Shown: positions 1 through 9,359, counted from the first letter of the stretch. The stretch: DNA of 64,000 bases from Streptomyces wedmorensis (GCF_000716445.1 NZ_JNWK01000021.1:62001-126000), one strand, 5' to 3'. Translations and numbers: made by a program. Notes: a model not told the origin generated them from the sequence alone.

Positions 1-96
1 CCTCATCCGCGCGGTACGGGGCCTGAGAGATTCAAGGGAGGGTCTTGCTCCTTCGGCGTCCGGGCGCCTCGGCGGTCCGGAACTCTCCCGCGCGGA
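1..96 (-). ncRNA. Glycine riboswitch aptamer (reads leftward, out of window)
   Basis: Read on the minus strand, this stretch carries the conserved elements of the gcvT-type glycine aptamer in the right order: GGGAGAG (89-83), GCCGAAGGAGCAA (57-45) and TTGAATCTCTCAGG (35-22). These form the P1/P3 core of the family. It is transcribed leftward, so the controlled gene lies outside the window; glycine-cleavage genes (gcvT/gcvP) are the usual target in Streptomyces, which is an inference here. I cannot tell whether this is a single aptamer or one of a tandem pair, because the expression platform is beyond the edge. Confidence 0.85.
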
Positions 97-181
97 TTCG
101 AGCGGCCGGTATGCGATTGTGTGGCGACTGTGCGCGCCTGGCGCGGACATCATTGCACGCGGTGTCGGCGGGGCAAATCGC

Positions 182-209
182 TTGTGTCTCATTACCGTTT
201 CTTTACACT
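182..209 (+). promoter_or_regulatory. Candidate sigma-HrdB-type promoter
   Basis: TTGTGT (182-187) and TACACT (204-209) are separated by 16 bp in a locally A/T-rich patch. The predicted start of transcription is near 216, about 45 nt before the ATG at 261. The match to the -10 consensus TAnnnT is good; the -35 is partial. Confidence 0.4.
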
Positions 210-260
210 TTGTGGGCAAGGGTCTCCTCAGGTCTCCTGAGACCCGACAGGGGGAGCGAG

Positions 261-923
261 ATGAGGATCGAGCACACCGGGGCGTTCGCGACGAGCACCG
301 GCATACCGGCCCAGCGGGCCCGCGCCAGGACGCGCCGCCGGGGCCGGCTGCTGCGTGACCTCCGCGAGCGCGGCGGCCGCGGTCCGCGCGCCCTCGTCTT
401 CGCCGCCGGCGACCTCGTGGTCGTCTCCGGACTGCCCGGCAGCGGCAAGTCCACCCTCATGAAGCGCGCCGCCGACGGCCACGGCATCGACTCCCAGGAC
501 ACCCGCGAGCGCTGGGAGGCCCGCATGCCCCGCCTCCTGCCGTACGCGGTCTACCGCCCCGTCGTGCGCCTCGCGCACTACGCGGGGCTGCGCCGCGCCC
601 TGCGCTCCGGCGCGAGCGTGATCGTGCACGACTGCGGCACCCAGTCCTGGGTGCGCGGCTGGCTCGCCCGCGAGGCCCGCCGCCGGGGCCGCGCCCTGCA
701 CCTGCTGCTCCTCGACGTCACACCGGACACCGCCAGGGCCGGCCAGGACGCCCGCGGCCGCGGTGTCTCCGCCTACGCCTTCGCCCGCCACCGGCGGGCC
801 GTCGGCCGACTGCTGCGGGCCGCCGAGTCCGGCAGCCTCCCGCCCGGCTGCGCCTCCGTCACCCTCCTCGACCGCGCCTCCGCCGACGTCCTCCGCCGCA
901 TCTCCTTCCGCGACCCCGCCTGA
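261..923 (+). CDS. P-loop NTPase, kinase-like (AAA family ATPase)
   Basis: A 220-residue protein with a Walker A motif GLPGSGKST at residues 57-65, preceded by a hydrophobic beta strand (DLVVVSG), and a second strand ending in VIVHDCGTQ where small-molecule or zeta-toxin-like kinases place a base-binding Asp. The reading frame is open further upstream, to 45, but the ATG at 261 is preceded by a strong ribosome site (GGGGGAG, 250-256) and the upstream codons lack the usual third-position bias. The gene stands alone behind a candidate promoter and faces away from the glycine riboswitch. The substrate cannot be inferred; a phosphotransferase acting on a small molecule or nucleotide is the family-level guess. 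Confidence 0.75.
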   Translation: MRIEHTGAFATSTGIPAQRARARTRRRGRLLRDLRERGGRGPRALVFAAGDLVVVSGLPGSGKSTLMKRAADGHGIDSQDTRERWEARMPRLLPYAVYRPVVRLAHYAGLRRALRSGASVIVHDCGTQSWVRGWLAREARRRGRALHLLLLDVTPDTARAGQDARGRGVSAYAFARHRRAVGRLLRAAESGSLPPGCASVTLLDRASADVLRRISFRDPA

Positions 924-1193
924 CGCCCGCGGGCCCGCCTCAGGGGCCGGTGCCGGCGACGGGCGGGGGTCCGCCCGGGGCCGTACCGGTCAGGGGTCGC
1001 GGGCCTGCCCGGGTCCACGCGCCCGACGCCCGCGGGAGCCGCCGGAGGTCCGGCCCGGGCGCGCGCGGGGCTGCCGTGAGGTCCCGTCGGCGGCCCCGTA
1101 CCCTTCCCTTTTGGCCACGGCGGCGCCGGGGCGGCGTTAGGGTGCTGCCGGGCGGCCGGTACGGCAGGCCGTGCGAGAAGGGGAAACGCGACC

Positions 1194-1934
1194 GTGGACG
1201 TGACGTGGCCGGGCAATGAGCTCGAAGAGGTCCTTGCCGCCTCACTCGGCAACCCCGCGGCGGGCGGCCGGCTCGTCGAGGTGCTGGGCCGCAGCCAGGT
1301 CTGGGTGCCCCTGCCGAACGGCGGCGGCCCCGACAGCCCCGACCTGGACCTCGCCACCATGGAGATCGACGGCGCGGCCTACGTCCCCGTCTTCAGCTCC
1401 GAGCAGCAGTTCCTCGCCTGCGTCGGCGACCACATGTCCTTCGCCGTCGCCCCCGCCCGAGACTTCGCCCGCGGCCTGCCCCCGCAGCTCGGCATCGCCG
1501 TGAACCCCGGCGGCACCGCCGGGGTCCCGCTGCCCCCGCCCGCCGTCGCCGAACTCTGCCGCGCCGGCCGGACCCCGCTCGACGGCCCCGCCACCGGCGG
1601 CCGCGTCCGGCTCTTCGAGCCCGACTGGCAGGACGACCCGGTCGACTTCCTCGCCGCCGCCTCCGCCGAGTTCGAGGCCTCCGGCGTCGTCACCAGCGCC
1701 CGGCGCGCGCTCGCCAGCGTCGAGGGCACCGAACCGGCCCTCTTCATCGGCGTCCAGCTCGCCCACTGGGAGGGCGCCGACCGGAACGCGCCCCTGGACG
1801 CCCTCGGCCGCGCCCTCGGCCGGGTCGAGGTCGCCTGGCCGGTCAACCTCATCCTGCTCGACATGGCGCAGGACCCGGTCGGCGACTGGATGCTGGAGCG
1901 GGTCCGCCCGTTCTACCAGCGCGCCGCCGTGTGA
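1194..1934 (+). CDS. SseB family protein (paralogue 1)
   Basis: A 246-residue cytosolic protein with the SseB N-terminal fold: the VLGRSQVWVPLP strand, then MEIDGAAYVPVFSSEQQF, a segment in which family members present a short conserved loop. The C-terminal part ends in MLERVRPFYQRAAV, as in SseB C-terminal domains. SseB was named for enhanced serine sensitivity in E. coli, but its biochemical role is not established. The start is a GTG at 1194 preceded by GAAGGGG (1177-1183); a TAGGGT hexamer at 1138-1143 could be the -10. The neighbour at 2035 is a clear paralogue in the same orientation. Confidence 0.75.
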   Translation: MDVTWPGNELEEVLAASLGNPAAGGRLVEVLGRSQVWVPLPNGGGPDSPDLDLATMEIDGAAYVPVFSSEQQFLACVGDHMSFAVAPARDFARGLPPQLGIAVNPGGTAGVPLPPPAVAELCRAGRTPLDGPATGGRVRLFEPDWQDDPVDFLAAASAEFEASGVVTSARRALASVEGTEPALFIGVQLAHWEGADRNAPLDALGRALGRVEVAWPVNLILLDMAQDPVGDWMLERVRPFYQRAAV

Positions 1935-2034
1935 GCGACCCGCTGTTTAAGCTGAACTGACCGGTGAGCCGAATGGAATCGGCAGCGGCATCGAAGCCGC
2001 GCGGACATGGTGGACGGAAGAGGGGCGGGGACCC

Positions 2035-2829
2035 ATGGTGAGCGCGTCAGGCACCGCTGCGGCCGGCGAGGTCGAGCGCATGCTGCGCGAGGTGGCACCG
2101 GGACGCTACGACGCGTACGAGCAGCTGCTGCACGCCCTCGCCGACGGCGAACTCTGGATGCTGCTCTGGCACGGCTCGCCCGGCTCGCCCGACGCCCAGT
2201 ACGGGAACATGGAGGTCGACGGCTTCGGCTACGCGCCCTGCGTCACCTCTCCCCAGGAACTCGCCGCCTCCGGCTGGAACCGCGCCCACGAGCTCGTCAC
2301 CGGCCGTGACATCGCCCGCGCCCTCTACCCCGACCGCTGGGGCGTCTGGCTGAATCCGCACGCCCCGGGCGGCGGCGTCGGGATCCCCTGGGCCGACCTC
2401 CGCCGCATCGCAACCGGCCTCGACCGGATGCCCGCGGGACCCCTGCGCCTCTCCGAGCCCACCCTGGAGATCCCGCAGTTCTACGCCCTGCTCACGCAGA
2501 ACGCGCACCGCACCCCGGCCGTCCGCGCGCTGCGCCGCGGCTGGGTGCAGCCCGCGCTCGGCTCCCCGTACCTCGCCATCGGCCTCGACCTGTACGACAC
2601 CTCCCCGGCGGCCGTCGACACGGTCCGGACGATGATGCGCCAGTCGATCGGCTCCGTACCCGACGGGCTGCCCGTCTCGACGGTCGCCCTCTCCGACGCG
2701 TACGACCCGGTGGCCCACTGGCTGCGCGCGAACGCGCGTCCCTTCTACGACCGCGAGGCACACGCCGGCCGCGGTTCCGCTTCCGTCCCGGGATACGGAT
2801 ACCCGCCGCCGACGCCGTCCGGATACTGA
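2035..2829 (+). CDS. SseB family protein (paralogue 2)
   Basis: A 264-residue protein sharing the architecture of the preceding gene: LADGELWMLLWHG, MEVDGFGYAPCVTSPQEL (compare MEIDGAAYVPVFSSEQQF upstream) and a C-terminal half ending ANARPFYDRE (compare ERVRPFYQRA). It has an extra Pro/Gly/Tyr-rich tail of about 25 residues. ATG 2035 follows a purine-rich ribosome site (AAGAGGGGCGGGG). The 100 bp between the two genes allows either one transcript or a separate promoter. Duplication followed by divergence is the simplest explanation; function is unknown. Confidence 0.72.
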   Translation: MVSASGTAAAGEVERMLREVAPGRYDAYEQLLHALADGELWMLLWHGSPGSPDAQYGNMEVDGFGYAPCVTSPQELAASGWNRAHELVTGRDIARALYPDRWGVWLNPHAPGGGVGIPWADLRRIATGLDRMPAGPLRLSEPTLEIPQFYALLTQNAHRTPAVRALRRGWVQPALGSPYLAIGLDLYDTSPAAVDTVRTMMRQSIGSVPDGLPVSTVALSDAYDPVAHWLRANARPFYDREAHAGRGSASVPGYGYPPPTPSGY

Positions 2830-3191
2830 GACGCCACGCTTCTCCCCGCACGCCCCACGGGCCCCACGGGGCCCGGGCGGAGTCCTTCGTTCGCCCCAAT
2901 TGAGGAGCTCAAACGCCCTGTTGGGCGACATGCCCGATTGTGGGGAAGAGGACCCGAGATGGTCCGCTCACGTGATCGCGACGTCCGGATAACGGAAGTC
3001 GCAGCACCGCATCACGTTTGAGCAAACATTCCTCGTCAGGGCTGGCGGGTGATCACGAACGCATTGAAGACTCCCCGGAACACCGGGTGTCCGGCTCCTT
3101 TCGAGCGGATACCCAGCAGGTTGTTCCACCGAGCCGCTACCCGCGGCGGGCAAGGGCCGGCTACCGGCGGCCGAGAGGGGTCCTCACCACG
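2830..3191. other. Intergenic region upstream of the ABC importer operon
   Basis: This 362-bp gap has no supported gene. It holds a small hairpin (CGCCC 2914-2918 / GGGCG 2923-2927) that may terminate transcription from sseB paralogue 2, then a relatively A/T-rich patch (about 2980-3070) where the importer promoter probably lies. I could not assign hexamers. An open frame from 3018 joins the permease in frame, but its composition does not look coding. Confidence 0.4.
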
Positions 3192-4220
3192 ATGACGGCA
3201 CCACTGCACGAGACGAGTGCGGGCGAGGCGACCGCCACCGTCGACGGCGCGCCCGACGCTTCCGGCACCCCGGACGGCCCCGGCAAGGCCGCCAAGGCGA
3301 TCGAGGGCCGTTCGCCCTGGCAGATCGCCTGGACCCGCCTCAAGCGCGACAAGCTCGCCCTCGCCGGCGCCTTCGTCGTCGTCTTCCTGGTCCTGGTCGC
3401 GATCTTCGCCCCGGTCATCGTCGGCCTCCTGGGCCACCCGCCGGACGAGTTCCACGAGGACCAGATCGACCCGCTGTTCGGTACGCCGATCGGCTCCTGG
3501 GGCGGCGTCAGTTCCGACTTCCTCTTCGGCGTCGAGCCCGTCAACGGCCGCGACGTCTTCAGCCGCATCGTCTACGGAGCCCGGATCTCGCTGCTCGTCG
3601 CCTTCCTGGCGGCGGTCTTCGCGGTCGCCCTCGGCACCGTCCTCGGCATCATCGCGGGCTACTTCGGCGGCTGGGTCGACGCGGCGCTGAGCCGGGTCAT
3701 GGACGTCATGCTCGCCTTCCCGCAGCTGCTCTTCACCATCGCCCTGGTCTCGGTCCTGCCGAACCAGCTCCTCGGCCTCGACGGCTCGGGCGTCCGCATC
3801 GCCGCCCTGGTGCTCGTGATCGGCTTCTTCGGCTGGCCGTACGTGGGCCGCATCGTCCGCGGCCAGACCCTCTCGCTGCGCAACCGCGAGTACGTCGAGG
3901 CCGCCCAGAGCCTGGGCGCCGGCCGCCTCTACATCCTGCGCCGCGAGCTGCTGCCCAACCTGATCGCCCCGATCACGGTCTACGCGACCCTGATGATTCC
4001 CACGAACATCCTCACCGAAGCGGCGCTCAGCTTCCTCGGCGCGGGTGTGAAGCCTCCCACCGCTTCCTGGGGGCAGATGCTGTCGACGGCCATCACCACC
4101 TACGAAGCGGACCCCCTCTTCATGGTGATCCCCGGCCTCGCGATCTTCATCACCGTCCTGGCGTTCAACCTCTTCGGCGACGGCGTGCGTGACGCGCTCG
4201 ACCCGAAGGGCTCCCGCTGA
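3192..4220 (+). CDS. Peptide/nickel-type ABC transporter permease (OppC/DppC family)
   Basis: A 342-residue inner-membrane permease. A soluble N-terminus of about 50 residues precedes the first membrane segment (ALAGAFVVVFLVLVAIFAPV), followed by the periplasmic loop and five more segments typical of DppC. The EAA loop that contacts the ATPase is visible as EYVEAAQSLGAGRLYILRR. ATG 3192 follows GAGAGGGG (3173-3180). It is first in an operon whose order (C, substrate-binding protein, B, D, F) differs from the usual A-B-C-D-F. With the 6212 permease it forms the heterodimeric channel. Confidence 0.9.
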   Translation: MTAPLHETSAGEATATVDGAPDASGTPDGPGKAAKAIEGRSPWQIAWTRLKRDKLALAGAFVVVFLVLVAIFAPVIVGLLGHPPDEFHEDQIDPLFGTPIGSWGGVSSDFLFGVEPVNGRDVFSRIVYGARISLLVAFLAAVFAVALGTVLGIIAGYFGGWVDAALSRVMDVMLAFPQLLFTIALVSVLPNQLLGLDGSGVRIAALVLVIGFFGWPYVGRIVRGQTLSLRNREYVEAAQSLGAGRLYILRRELLPNLIAPITVYATLMIPTNILTEAALSFLGAGVKPPTASWGQMLSTAITTYEADPLFMVIPGLAIFITVLAFNLFGDGVRDALDPKGSR

Positions 4221-4330
4221 CCGTTCGCCGACGACACGCAAGACCCGCCCCTGCCGCTGGCGACAGGAGGCCCATCCCCAATCGGCGGACCGCCGTAACG
4301 GCCGCCACTACCCCGGAGGTTGTTGGACCC

Positions 4331-6097
4331 ATGCTGAAGAGCTCTCAGCGCAGAATCGCCGCGGGCGCGCTGCTTGCCGCGGCCACGATGGTCGCCGCCA
4401 CCGCTTGCGGCGGCGGCGCCAAGTCCGGCGACGGCGGCAACGGCAAGGCGGGCGCGCCCGGCTTCAACGCCGGCGTGAACAAGGTCGCCAACCCCTCCGA
4501 CAAGAAGGGCGGCGAGCTGAAGTTCATCGGCTCGCAGGAGGCCGACTCCTGGGACCCGCAGCGCGGTTACTACGGTTTCGTCTGGGACTTCCAGCGCTAC
4601 TACACGCGCCAGCTCGTCACCTTCAAGGCCGAGCCGGGCTCCGCGTCCACCGAGCTGGTCCCCGACCTCGCCGCCGACACCGGCAAGATCTCGGCCGACG
4701 GCCTCACCTACACCTTCACGCTGAAGGACGGGGTGACCTGGGAGGACGGCAAGCCGATCACCTCCAAGGACATCAAGTACGGCATCGAGCGCACCTGGGC
4801 CCAGGACGTCATCTCCGGCGGCCCGATCTACATCCAGCAGGTCCTCGACCCGAAGAACGAGTACAAGGGCCCGTACAAGGACACCGCCCCGGACAAGCTC
4901 GGCCTGAAGGCCATCGAGACCCCGGACGACAAGACCATCATCTTCAAGCTGCCGGCCGCCAACGGCGACTTCCTGCAGATGCTGGCCATGCCCGCCGCCT
5001 CCCCGGTCCGCCAGGACAAGGACACCAAGGCCAAGTACGGCCTGAACGTGTTCTCCTCCGGCCCGTACAAGTGGCAGTCGTACACGCCGAACAAGTCCAT
5101 GAAGCTGGTCCGCAACGACAAGTGGGACCAGAAGACGGACACCGTCCGCAAGGCGCTCCCGGACAGCATCAGCGTCACGTTCACCACGAACGCCGACGAC
5201 ATGGACAACCGCCTGATCGAGGGCGAGTACGACCTCGACATCAACGCGACCGGCATCGGTTCCTCCGCCCGCCAGAAGGTGCTCCAGCAGCACAAGGAGA
5301 ACGCGGACAACCCGCAGACGGGCATGATCCGCTACGCGGTCTTCCCGCAGACGGTCATCCCCAACATCGAGTGCCGCAAGGCGATCATCTACGCCGCCGA
5401 CTCGAAGTCCCTGCAGACCGCCCGTGGCGGCCCGCAGGCCGGTGGCGACATCGCCTCCAACATGCTTCCGCCGGGGCTGAAGGGTGCCGACCCGAAGGCC
5501 GACCCGTACGGCAAGCTCGGTGGCGCCCCGGACCTGGCCAAGGCCAAGGAGGCGCTCGCGAAGTGCGGCAAGCCGAACGGCTTCAAGACCACCATCGCGG
5601 TCCGCAACAACAAGAAGATCGAGATCGCGACCGCCGAGTCCCTCCAGCAGTCGCTGAAGGCCGTCGGCATCGAGGCCGAGATCGACCAGTTCGACGGCGC
5701 CCAGACCTCCGGCATCATCGGTTCGCCGAAGGTCGTCAAGGACAAGGGCTACGGCATCATCATCATGGGCTGGGGCGCCGACTTCCCGACCGGTCAGGGC
5801 TTCCTCCAGCCGCTGGTCGACGGCCGCTTCATCCTGCAGAGCGGTAACAACAACTTCTCGGAGCTGAACGACAAGGCCATCAACGGTCTGTTCGACCAGG
5901 CGCTGAAGGAGACCGACCCCGACAAGGCCGGCGAGCTCTACAAGCAGATCAACACGAAGGTGTCGGAGGCCGCGGTCTACCTGCCCTTCACCCACGAGAA
6001 GAACATCATCTGGCGCAGCTCCCGGCTGACCAACGTCTACACGGCGGACGCCTACAACGGCCGCTACGACTACGCGTCGCTCGGCGTCGTCAAGTAA
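4331..6097 (+). CDS. Extracellular solute-binding lipoprotein, family 5 (oligopeptide/dipeptide)
   Basis: A 588-residue lipoprotein: a basic start (MLKSSQRR), hydrophobic stretch and lipobox with Cys26 (ATAC), then a Gly/Lys-rich linker and a large bilobed SBP_bac_5 domain (for example TYTFTLKDGVTWEDGKPIT). It should capture peptides or a similar ligand outside the membrane and deliver it to the two permeases. GGAGG at 4315-4319 precedes the ATG. The codons use AAG heavily, as expected for a highly expressed protein. A perfect 38-bp palindrome lies 63 bp downstream and may make this gene's message more abundant than the rest of the operon. Confidence 0.92.
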   Translation: MLKSSQRRIAAGALLAAATMVAATACGGGAKSGDGGNGKAGAPGFNAGVNKVANPSDKKGGELKFIGSQEADSWDPQRGYYGFVWDFQRYYTRQLVTFKAEPGSASTELVPDLAADTGKISADGLTYTFTLKDGVTWEDGKPITSKDIKYGIERTWAQDVISGGPIYIQQVLDPKNEYKGPYKDTAPDKLGLKAIETPDDKTIIFKLPAANGDFLQMLAMPAASPVRQDKDTKAKYGLNVFSSGPYKWQSYTPNKSMKLVRNDKWDQKTDTVRKALPDSISVTFTTNADDMDNRLIEGEYDLDINATGIGSSARQKVLQQHKENADNPQTGMIRYAVFPQTVIPNIECRKAIIYAADSKSLQTARGGPQAGGDIASNMLPPGLKGADPKADPYGKLGGAPDLAKAKEALAKCGKPNGFKTTIAVRNNKKIEIATAESLQQSLKAVGIEAEIDQFDGAQTSGIIGSPKVVKDKGYGIIIMGWGADFPTGQGFLQPLVDGRFILQSGNNNFSELNDKAINGLFDQALKETDPDKAGELYKQINTKVSEAAVYLPFTHEKNIIWRSSRLTNVYTADAYNGRYDYASLGVVK

Positions 6098-6160
6098 TCC
6101 GACCCGCTCCACCGGCGCACCACCCGCCGCCAGGTCCGAAGGGCAGGTGATGGCCGTGGG

Positions 6161-6198
6161 CGGCGGCCGGGGAACCCGATCGGGTTCCCCGGCCGCCG
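6161..6198. repeat. Perfect 38-bp palindrome inside the importer operon
   Basis: Arms 6161-6177 and 6182-6198 are exact reverse complements around a central GATC. In RNA this is a 17-bp G/C-rich hairpin lying between the binding-protein stop (6097) and the next permease ATG (6212), with no T-run after it. Such stems commonly protect the 3' end of the binding-protein message or attenuate downstream transcription; which applies here is inferred. Confidence 0.8.
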
Positions 6199-6211
6199 AC
6201 CGGCCGACCGC

Positions 6212-7210
6212 ATGCTTGCATACATAATCCGACGGCTCTTCGCAGTCGTCGTGATGCTGCTCGTCGTCACGCTCGTGACGCTCAGCATCTTCTTCCTCAT
6301 CCCCAAGATGACCGGCAGCGACCCTGCCGCGATGTTCGTCGGCAAGCAGGCGGATCCGGCTTCCATCGAGGCCGTCCGGCAGAAGCTGGGCCTGGACGAG
6401 CCGATCCTGGTGCAGTTCTGGCACTTCGTCTCCGGCATCTTCGTCGGCCGGGACTACACCGGCGGCGGGGACACGATCCACTGTGCCGCGCCGTGCTTCG
6501 GTTACTCGTTCCGCACCGAGCAGGACGTCTCGACGATGCTCGTCGACGCCTTCCCGGTCACCCTCTCCATGGTCATCGGCGCCGCCGTGCTGTGGCTGGT
6601 GCTCGGCGTCTCCACCGGTGTCGTCTCCGCGCTCAAGCGGGGCACGATCATCGACCGCGCGGCGATGATCACCGCGCTGGCCGGCGTCTCGCTCCCCATC
6701 TTCTTCACCGCCATGCTGGCGATGCTCGTCTTCCGCACCCAGCTGGGCTGGCTCAACGCCTCGTACGTGCCGATCTCCGAGTCCTTCGGCGGCTGGTTCG
6801 GCGGCCTGCTCCTGCCCTGGGTCACCCTCGCCTTCCTGTACGCGGCGATGTACGCGCGGCTCACCCGCGCCACCATGCTGGAGGTCCTCGGCGAGGACTA
6901 CATCCGCACCGCCCGGGCCAAGGGCCTGCCGGAGCCGGTCGTGCTCGGCAAGCACGCCATGCGCTCCACCATGACCCCGATCCTGACCATCTTCGGCATG
7001 GACCTCGGCGCCCTCGTCGGCGGCGCGATCCTGACGGAGACCGCGTTCAGCCTCCACGGCCTCGGCGGCCTCGCCATCAAGGGCGTGAGCGAGCGCGACC
7101 TTCCGCTGATCCTGGCCGTCACCCTCATCACCGCCGCGTGCGTCGTCATCGCGAACCTCGTGGTGGACCTGCTGTACGCGGTGATCGACCCCCGAGTGAG
7201 GCTCGCATGA
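6212..7210 (+). CDS. Peptide/nickel-type ABC transporter permease (OppB/DppB family)
   Basis: A 332-residue integral membrane protein starting MLAYIIRRLFAVVVML, the N-terminal signature of DppB permeases, with six predicted segments and an EAA loop EDYIRTARAKGLPEPVVLGKH. No Shine-Dalgarno sequence is visible before ATG 6212, and only 13 nt separate the start from the preceding palindromic stem, so translation could depend on local structure. The stop codon overlaps the ATG of the ATPase gene (ATGA), indicating coupled translation. Confidence 0.9.
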   Translation: MLAYIIRRLFAVVVMLLVVTLVTLSIFFLIPKMTGSDPAAMFVGKQADPASIEAVRQKLGLDEPILVQFWHFVSGIFVGRDYTGGGDTIHCAAPCFGYSFRTEQDVSTMLVDAFPVTLSMVIGAAVLWLVLGVSTGVVSALKRGTIIDRAAMITALAGVSLPIFFTAMLAMLVFRTQLGWLNASYVPISESFGGWFGGLLLPWVTLAFLYAAMYARLTRATMLEVLGEDYIRTARAKGLPEPVVLGKHAMRSTMTPILTIFGMDLGALVGGAILTETAFSLHGLGGLAIKGVSERDLPLILAVTLITAACVVIANLVVDLLYAVIDPRVRLA

Positions 7211-8310
7211 CGGACAAGCTGACGAAGACGGGCGCGGCGGTGGGAGAGCCCGTCGCCACCGGCTCCGCCCCCTCCGACGCCTTCCTCGACGTACGCGACC
7301 TGAAGATCCACTTCCCGACCGACGACGGTCTGGTCAAGTCGGTCGACGGCCTCAGCTTCCAGCTGGAGAAGGGCAAGACCCTCGGCATCGTGGGCGAGTC
7401 CGGCTCCGGCAAGTCGGTCACCTCGCTCGGCATCATGGGCCTGCACACGGTCGGCCAGTACGGCCGGCAGAAGGCGCGGATCTCCGGCGAGATCTGGCTG
7501 AACGGCCGCGAGCTGCTCTCCGCGGACCCGGAAGAGGTCCGCCGGATGCGCGGCCGCGAGATGGCGATGATCTTCCAGGACCCGCTGTCCGCGATGCACC
7601 CGTACTACTCGGTCGGCAACCAGATCGTGGAGGCGTACCGCATCCACAACGCCGTCGACAAGAAGACGGCGAAGAGGCGGGCCGTCGAACTCCTCGACCG
7701 GGTCGGCATCCCCGAGCCCGCCAAGCGGTTCGACAACTACCCGCACGAGTTCTCCGGCGGCATGCGCCAGCGCGCGATGATCGCCATGGCGCTCGTCAAC
7801 AACCCCGAACTCCTCATCGCCGACGAGCCCACCACGGCGCTCGACGTCACCGTCCAGGCGCAGATCCTCGACCTGATGCGGGACCTCCAGAAGGAGTTCG
7901 GCTCCGCGGTCGTCATCATCACCCACGACCTCGGCGTCGTCGCCGAGCTCGCCGACGACATCCTCGTCATGTACGGCGGGCGCTGCGTCGAGCGCGGCCC
8001 GGCCGAGTCCGTCTTCTACGAGCCGCAGCACCCCTACACCTGGGGCCTGCTCGGTTCGATGCCGAGGATCGACCGCGACCAGACCGACCGGCTCATCCCG
8101 GTCAAGGGCAACCCGCCCAGCCTCATCAACATCCCGAGCGGCTGCGCCTTCAACCCCCGCTGCCCGTACGCGGACGTCCCCAAGGGCGGCATCACGCGCA
8201 CCCAGCGGCCGGAGCTGACGCCGGCCGGGGACCGCCACTTCTCGGCGTGCCACATGCCGCAGGAGGAGCGGACCCGCATCTGGACCGAAGAGATTGCGCC
8301 GAAACTGTGA
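7207..8310 (+). CDS. ABC transporter ATP-binding protein (DppD/OppD family)
   Basis: A 367-residue cytosolic ATPase with Walker [10 protein letters not shown]-loop [11 protein letters not shown], signature FSGGMRQR, Walker [10 protein letters not shown] and switch His in ITHD. It ends with the oligopeptide/dipeptide C-terminal extension, including the Cys-rich [11 protein letters not shown] segment that binds an Fe-S cluster in some relatives. ATG 7207 overlaps the previous stop by 4 bp, and its own TGA overlaps the GTG of the next gene, so the three are translationally coupled. Confidence 0.93.
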   Translation: MTDKLTKTGAAVGEPVATGSAPSDAFLDVRDLKIHFPTDDGLVKSVDGLSFQLEKGKTLGIVGESGSGKSVTSLGIMGLHTVGQYGRQKARISGEIWLNGRELLSADPEEVRRMRGREMAMIFQDPLSAMHPYYSVGNQIVEAYRIHNAVDKKTAKRRAVELLDRVGIPEPAKRFDNYPHEFSGGMRQRAMIAMALVNNPELLIADEPTTALDVTVQAQILDLMRDLQKEFGSAVVIITHDLGVVAELADDILVMYGGRCVERGPAESVFYEPQHPYTWGLLGSMPRIDRDQTDRLIPVKGNPPSLINIPSGCAFNPRCPYADVPKGGITRTQRPELTPAGDRHFSACHMPQEERTRIWTEEIAPKL

Positions 8311-9359
8311 GCGACAACATGGAACCTCTGCTCAAGGTCAGCGGCCTGAAGAAGCACTTCCCCATCAAGAAGGGGCTGCTCCAGCGCCAGACCGGTGCGG
8401 TCAAGGCGGTGGACGGCCTCGACTTCGAGGTCTTCCCCGGTGAGACCCTCGGCGTCGTCGGCGAGTCCGGCTGCGGCAAGTCCACGATGGGCCGCCTCAT
8501 CACGCGGCTCCTCGAACCGACGGGCGGCTCCATCGAGTTCCAGGGCACGGACATCTCGCACCTCGGCGTGGCGGGCATGCGGCCGCTCCGCCGGGACATC
8601 CAGATGATCTTCCAGGACCCGTACGGCTCGCTGAACCCGCGCCACACGGTCGGCACGATCGTCTCCGCACCCTTCAAGCTCCAGGGCGTCGAGCCCGAGG
8701 GCGGCGTGAAGAAGGAGGTCCAGCGCCTCCTCGGCCTCGTGGGCCTCAACCCCGAGCACTACAACCGCTACCCGCACGAGTTCTCCGGCGGCCAGCGCCA
8801 GCGCATCGGCATCGCCCGCGCGCTCGCCCTCAAGCCGAAGCTCGTCGTCGCGGACGAGCCCGTCTCCGCCCTGGACGTCTCCATCCAGGCGCAGGTGGTC
8901 AACCTCCTGGACGACCTCCAGCAGGAGCTCGGCCTCACGTACGTGATCATCGCGCACGACCTCTCGGTCATCCGGCACGTCTCGGACCGCATCGCCGTCA
9001 TGTACCTCGGCAAGATCGTCGAGCTCGCGGACCGCAAGTCGCTGTACGAGAACCCGATGCACCCGTACACCCGCGCCCTCATGTCGGCGGTCCCGATCCC
9101 GGACCCCCGCCGCCGCGGCGCCAAGAACGAGCGCATCCTCCTCACCGGCGACGTGCCGTCCCCGATCGCCCCGCCGCCCGGCTGCCGCTTCAACACCCGC
9201 TGCTGGAAGGCCACCGACCTCTGCCGGACCCAGGAGCCGCCGCTCCTCGAGCTCCGCCCCGGCCAGCGCGTCGCCTGCCACCACCCGGAGAACGCCGAGT
9301 CCCTCCCGATCCCCTCGGCCCGCAAGTCGGTCGAGGCCGACGACGCTCCCGAGGCGTAA
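8307..9359 (+). CDS. ABC transporter ATP-binding protein (DppF/OppF family)
   Basis: A 350-residue ATPase partner of the preceding gene: Walker A GESGCGKS, Q-loop IFQDPYGSLNPRH, signature FSGGQRQR, Walker B LVVADEPVS, D-loop SALD, switch IAHD, and a C-terminal oligopeptide extension with CRFNTRCWKATDLC. I chose the GTG at 8307 because it overlaps the upstream stop (GTGA); ATG 8319 (MEPLLKVSG) is a credible alternative. A terminator hairpin follows directly, closing the operon. Confidence 0.92.
   Translation: MSDNMEPLLKVSGLKKHFPIKKGLLQRQTGAVKAVDGLDFEVFPGETLGVVGESGCGKSTMGRLITRLLEPTGGSIEFQGTDISHLGVAGMRPLRRDIQMIFQDPYGSLNPRHTVGTIVSAPFKLQGVEPEGGVKKEVQRLLGLVGLNPEHYNRYPHEFSGGQRQRIGIARALALKPKLVVADEPVSALDVSIQAQVVNLLDDLQQELGLTYVIIAHDLSVIRHVSDRIAVMYLGKIVELADRKSLYENPMHPYTRALMSAVPIPDPRRRGAKNERILLTGDVPSPIAPPPGCRFNTRCWKATDLCRTQEPPLLELRPGQRVACHHPENAESLPIPSARKSVEADDAPEA

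Noticed and set aside
773-1360. 195-codon minus-strand frame between the kinase-like and SseB genes
   Set aside because: Arg/Pro/Ala-rich translation with no domain, no ribosome site and overlap with both neighbours; the gap is better explained as a promoter region.
4100-7057. 985-codon open frame on the minus strand
   Set aside because: Antisense shadow of the ABC binding-protein and permease genes; repetitive Gly/Val/Asp/Arg composition and no ribosome site.
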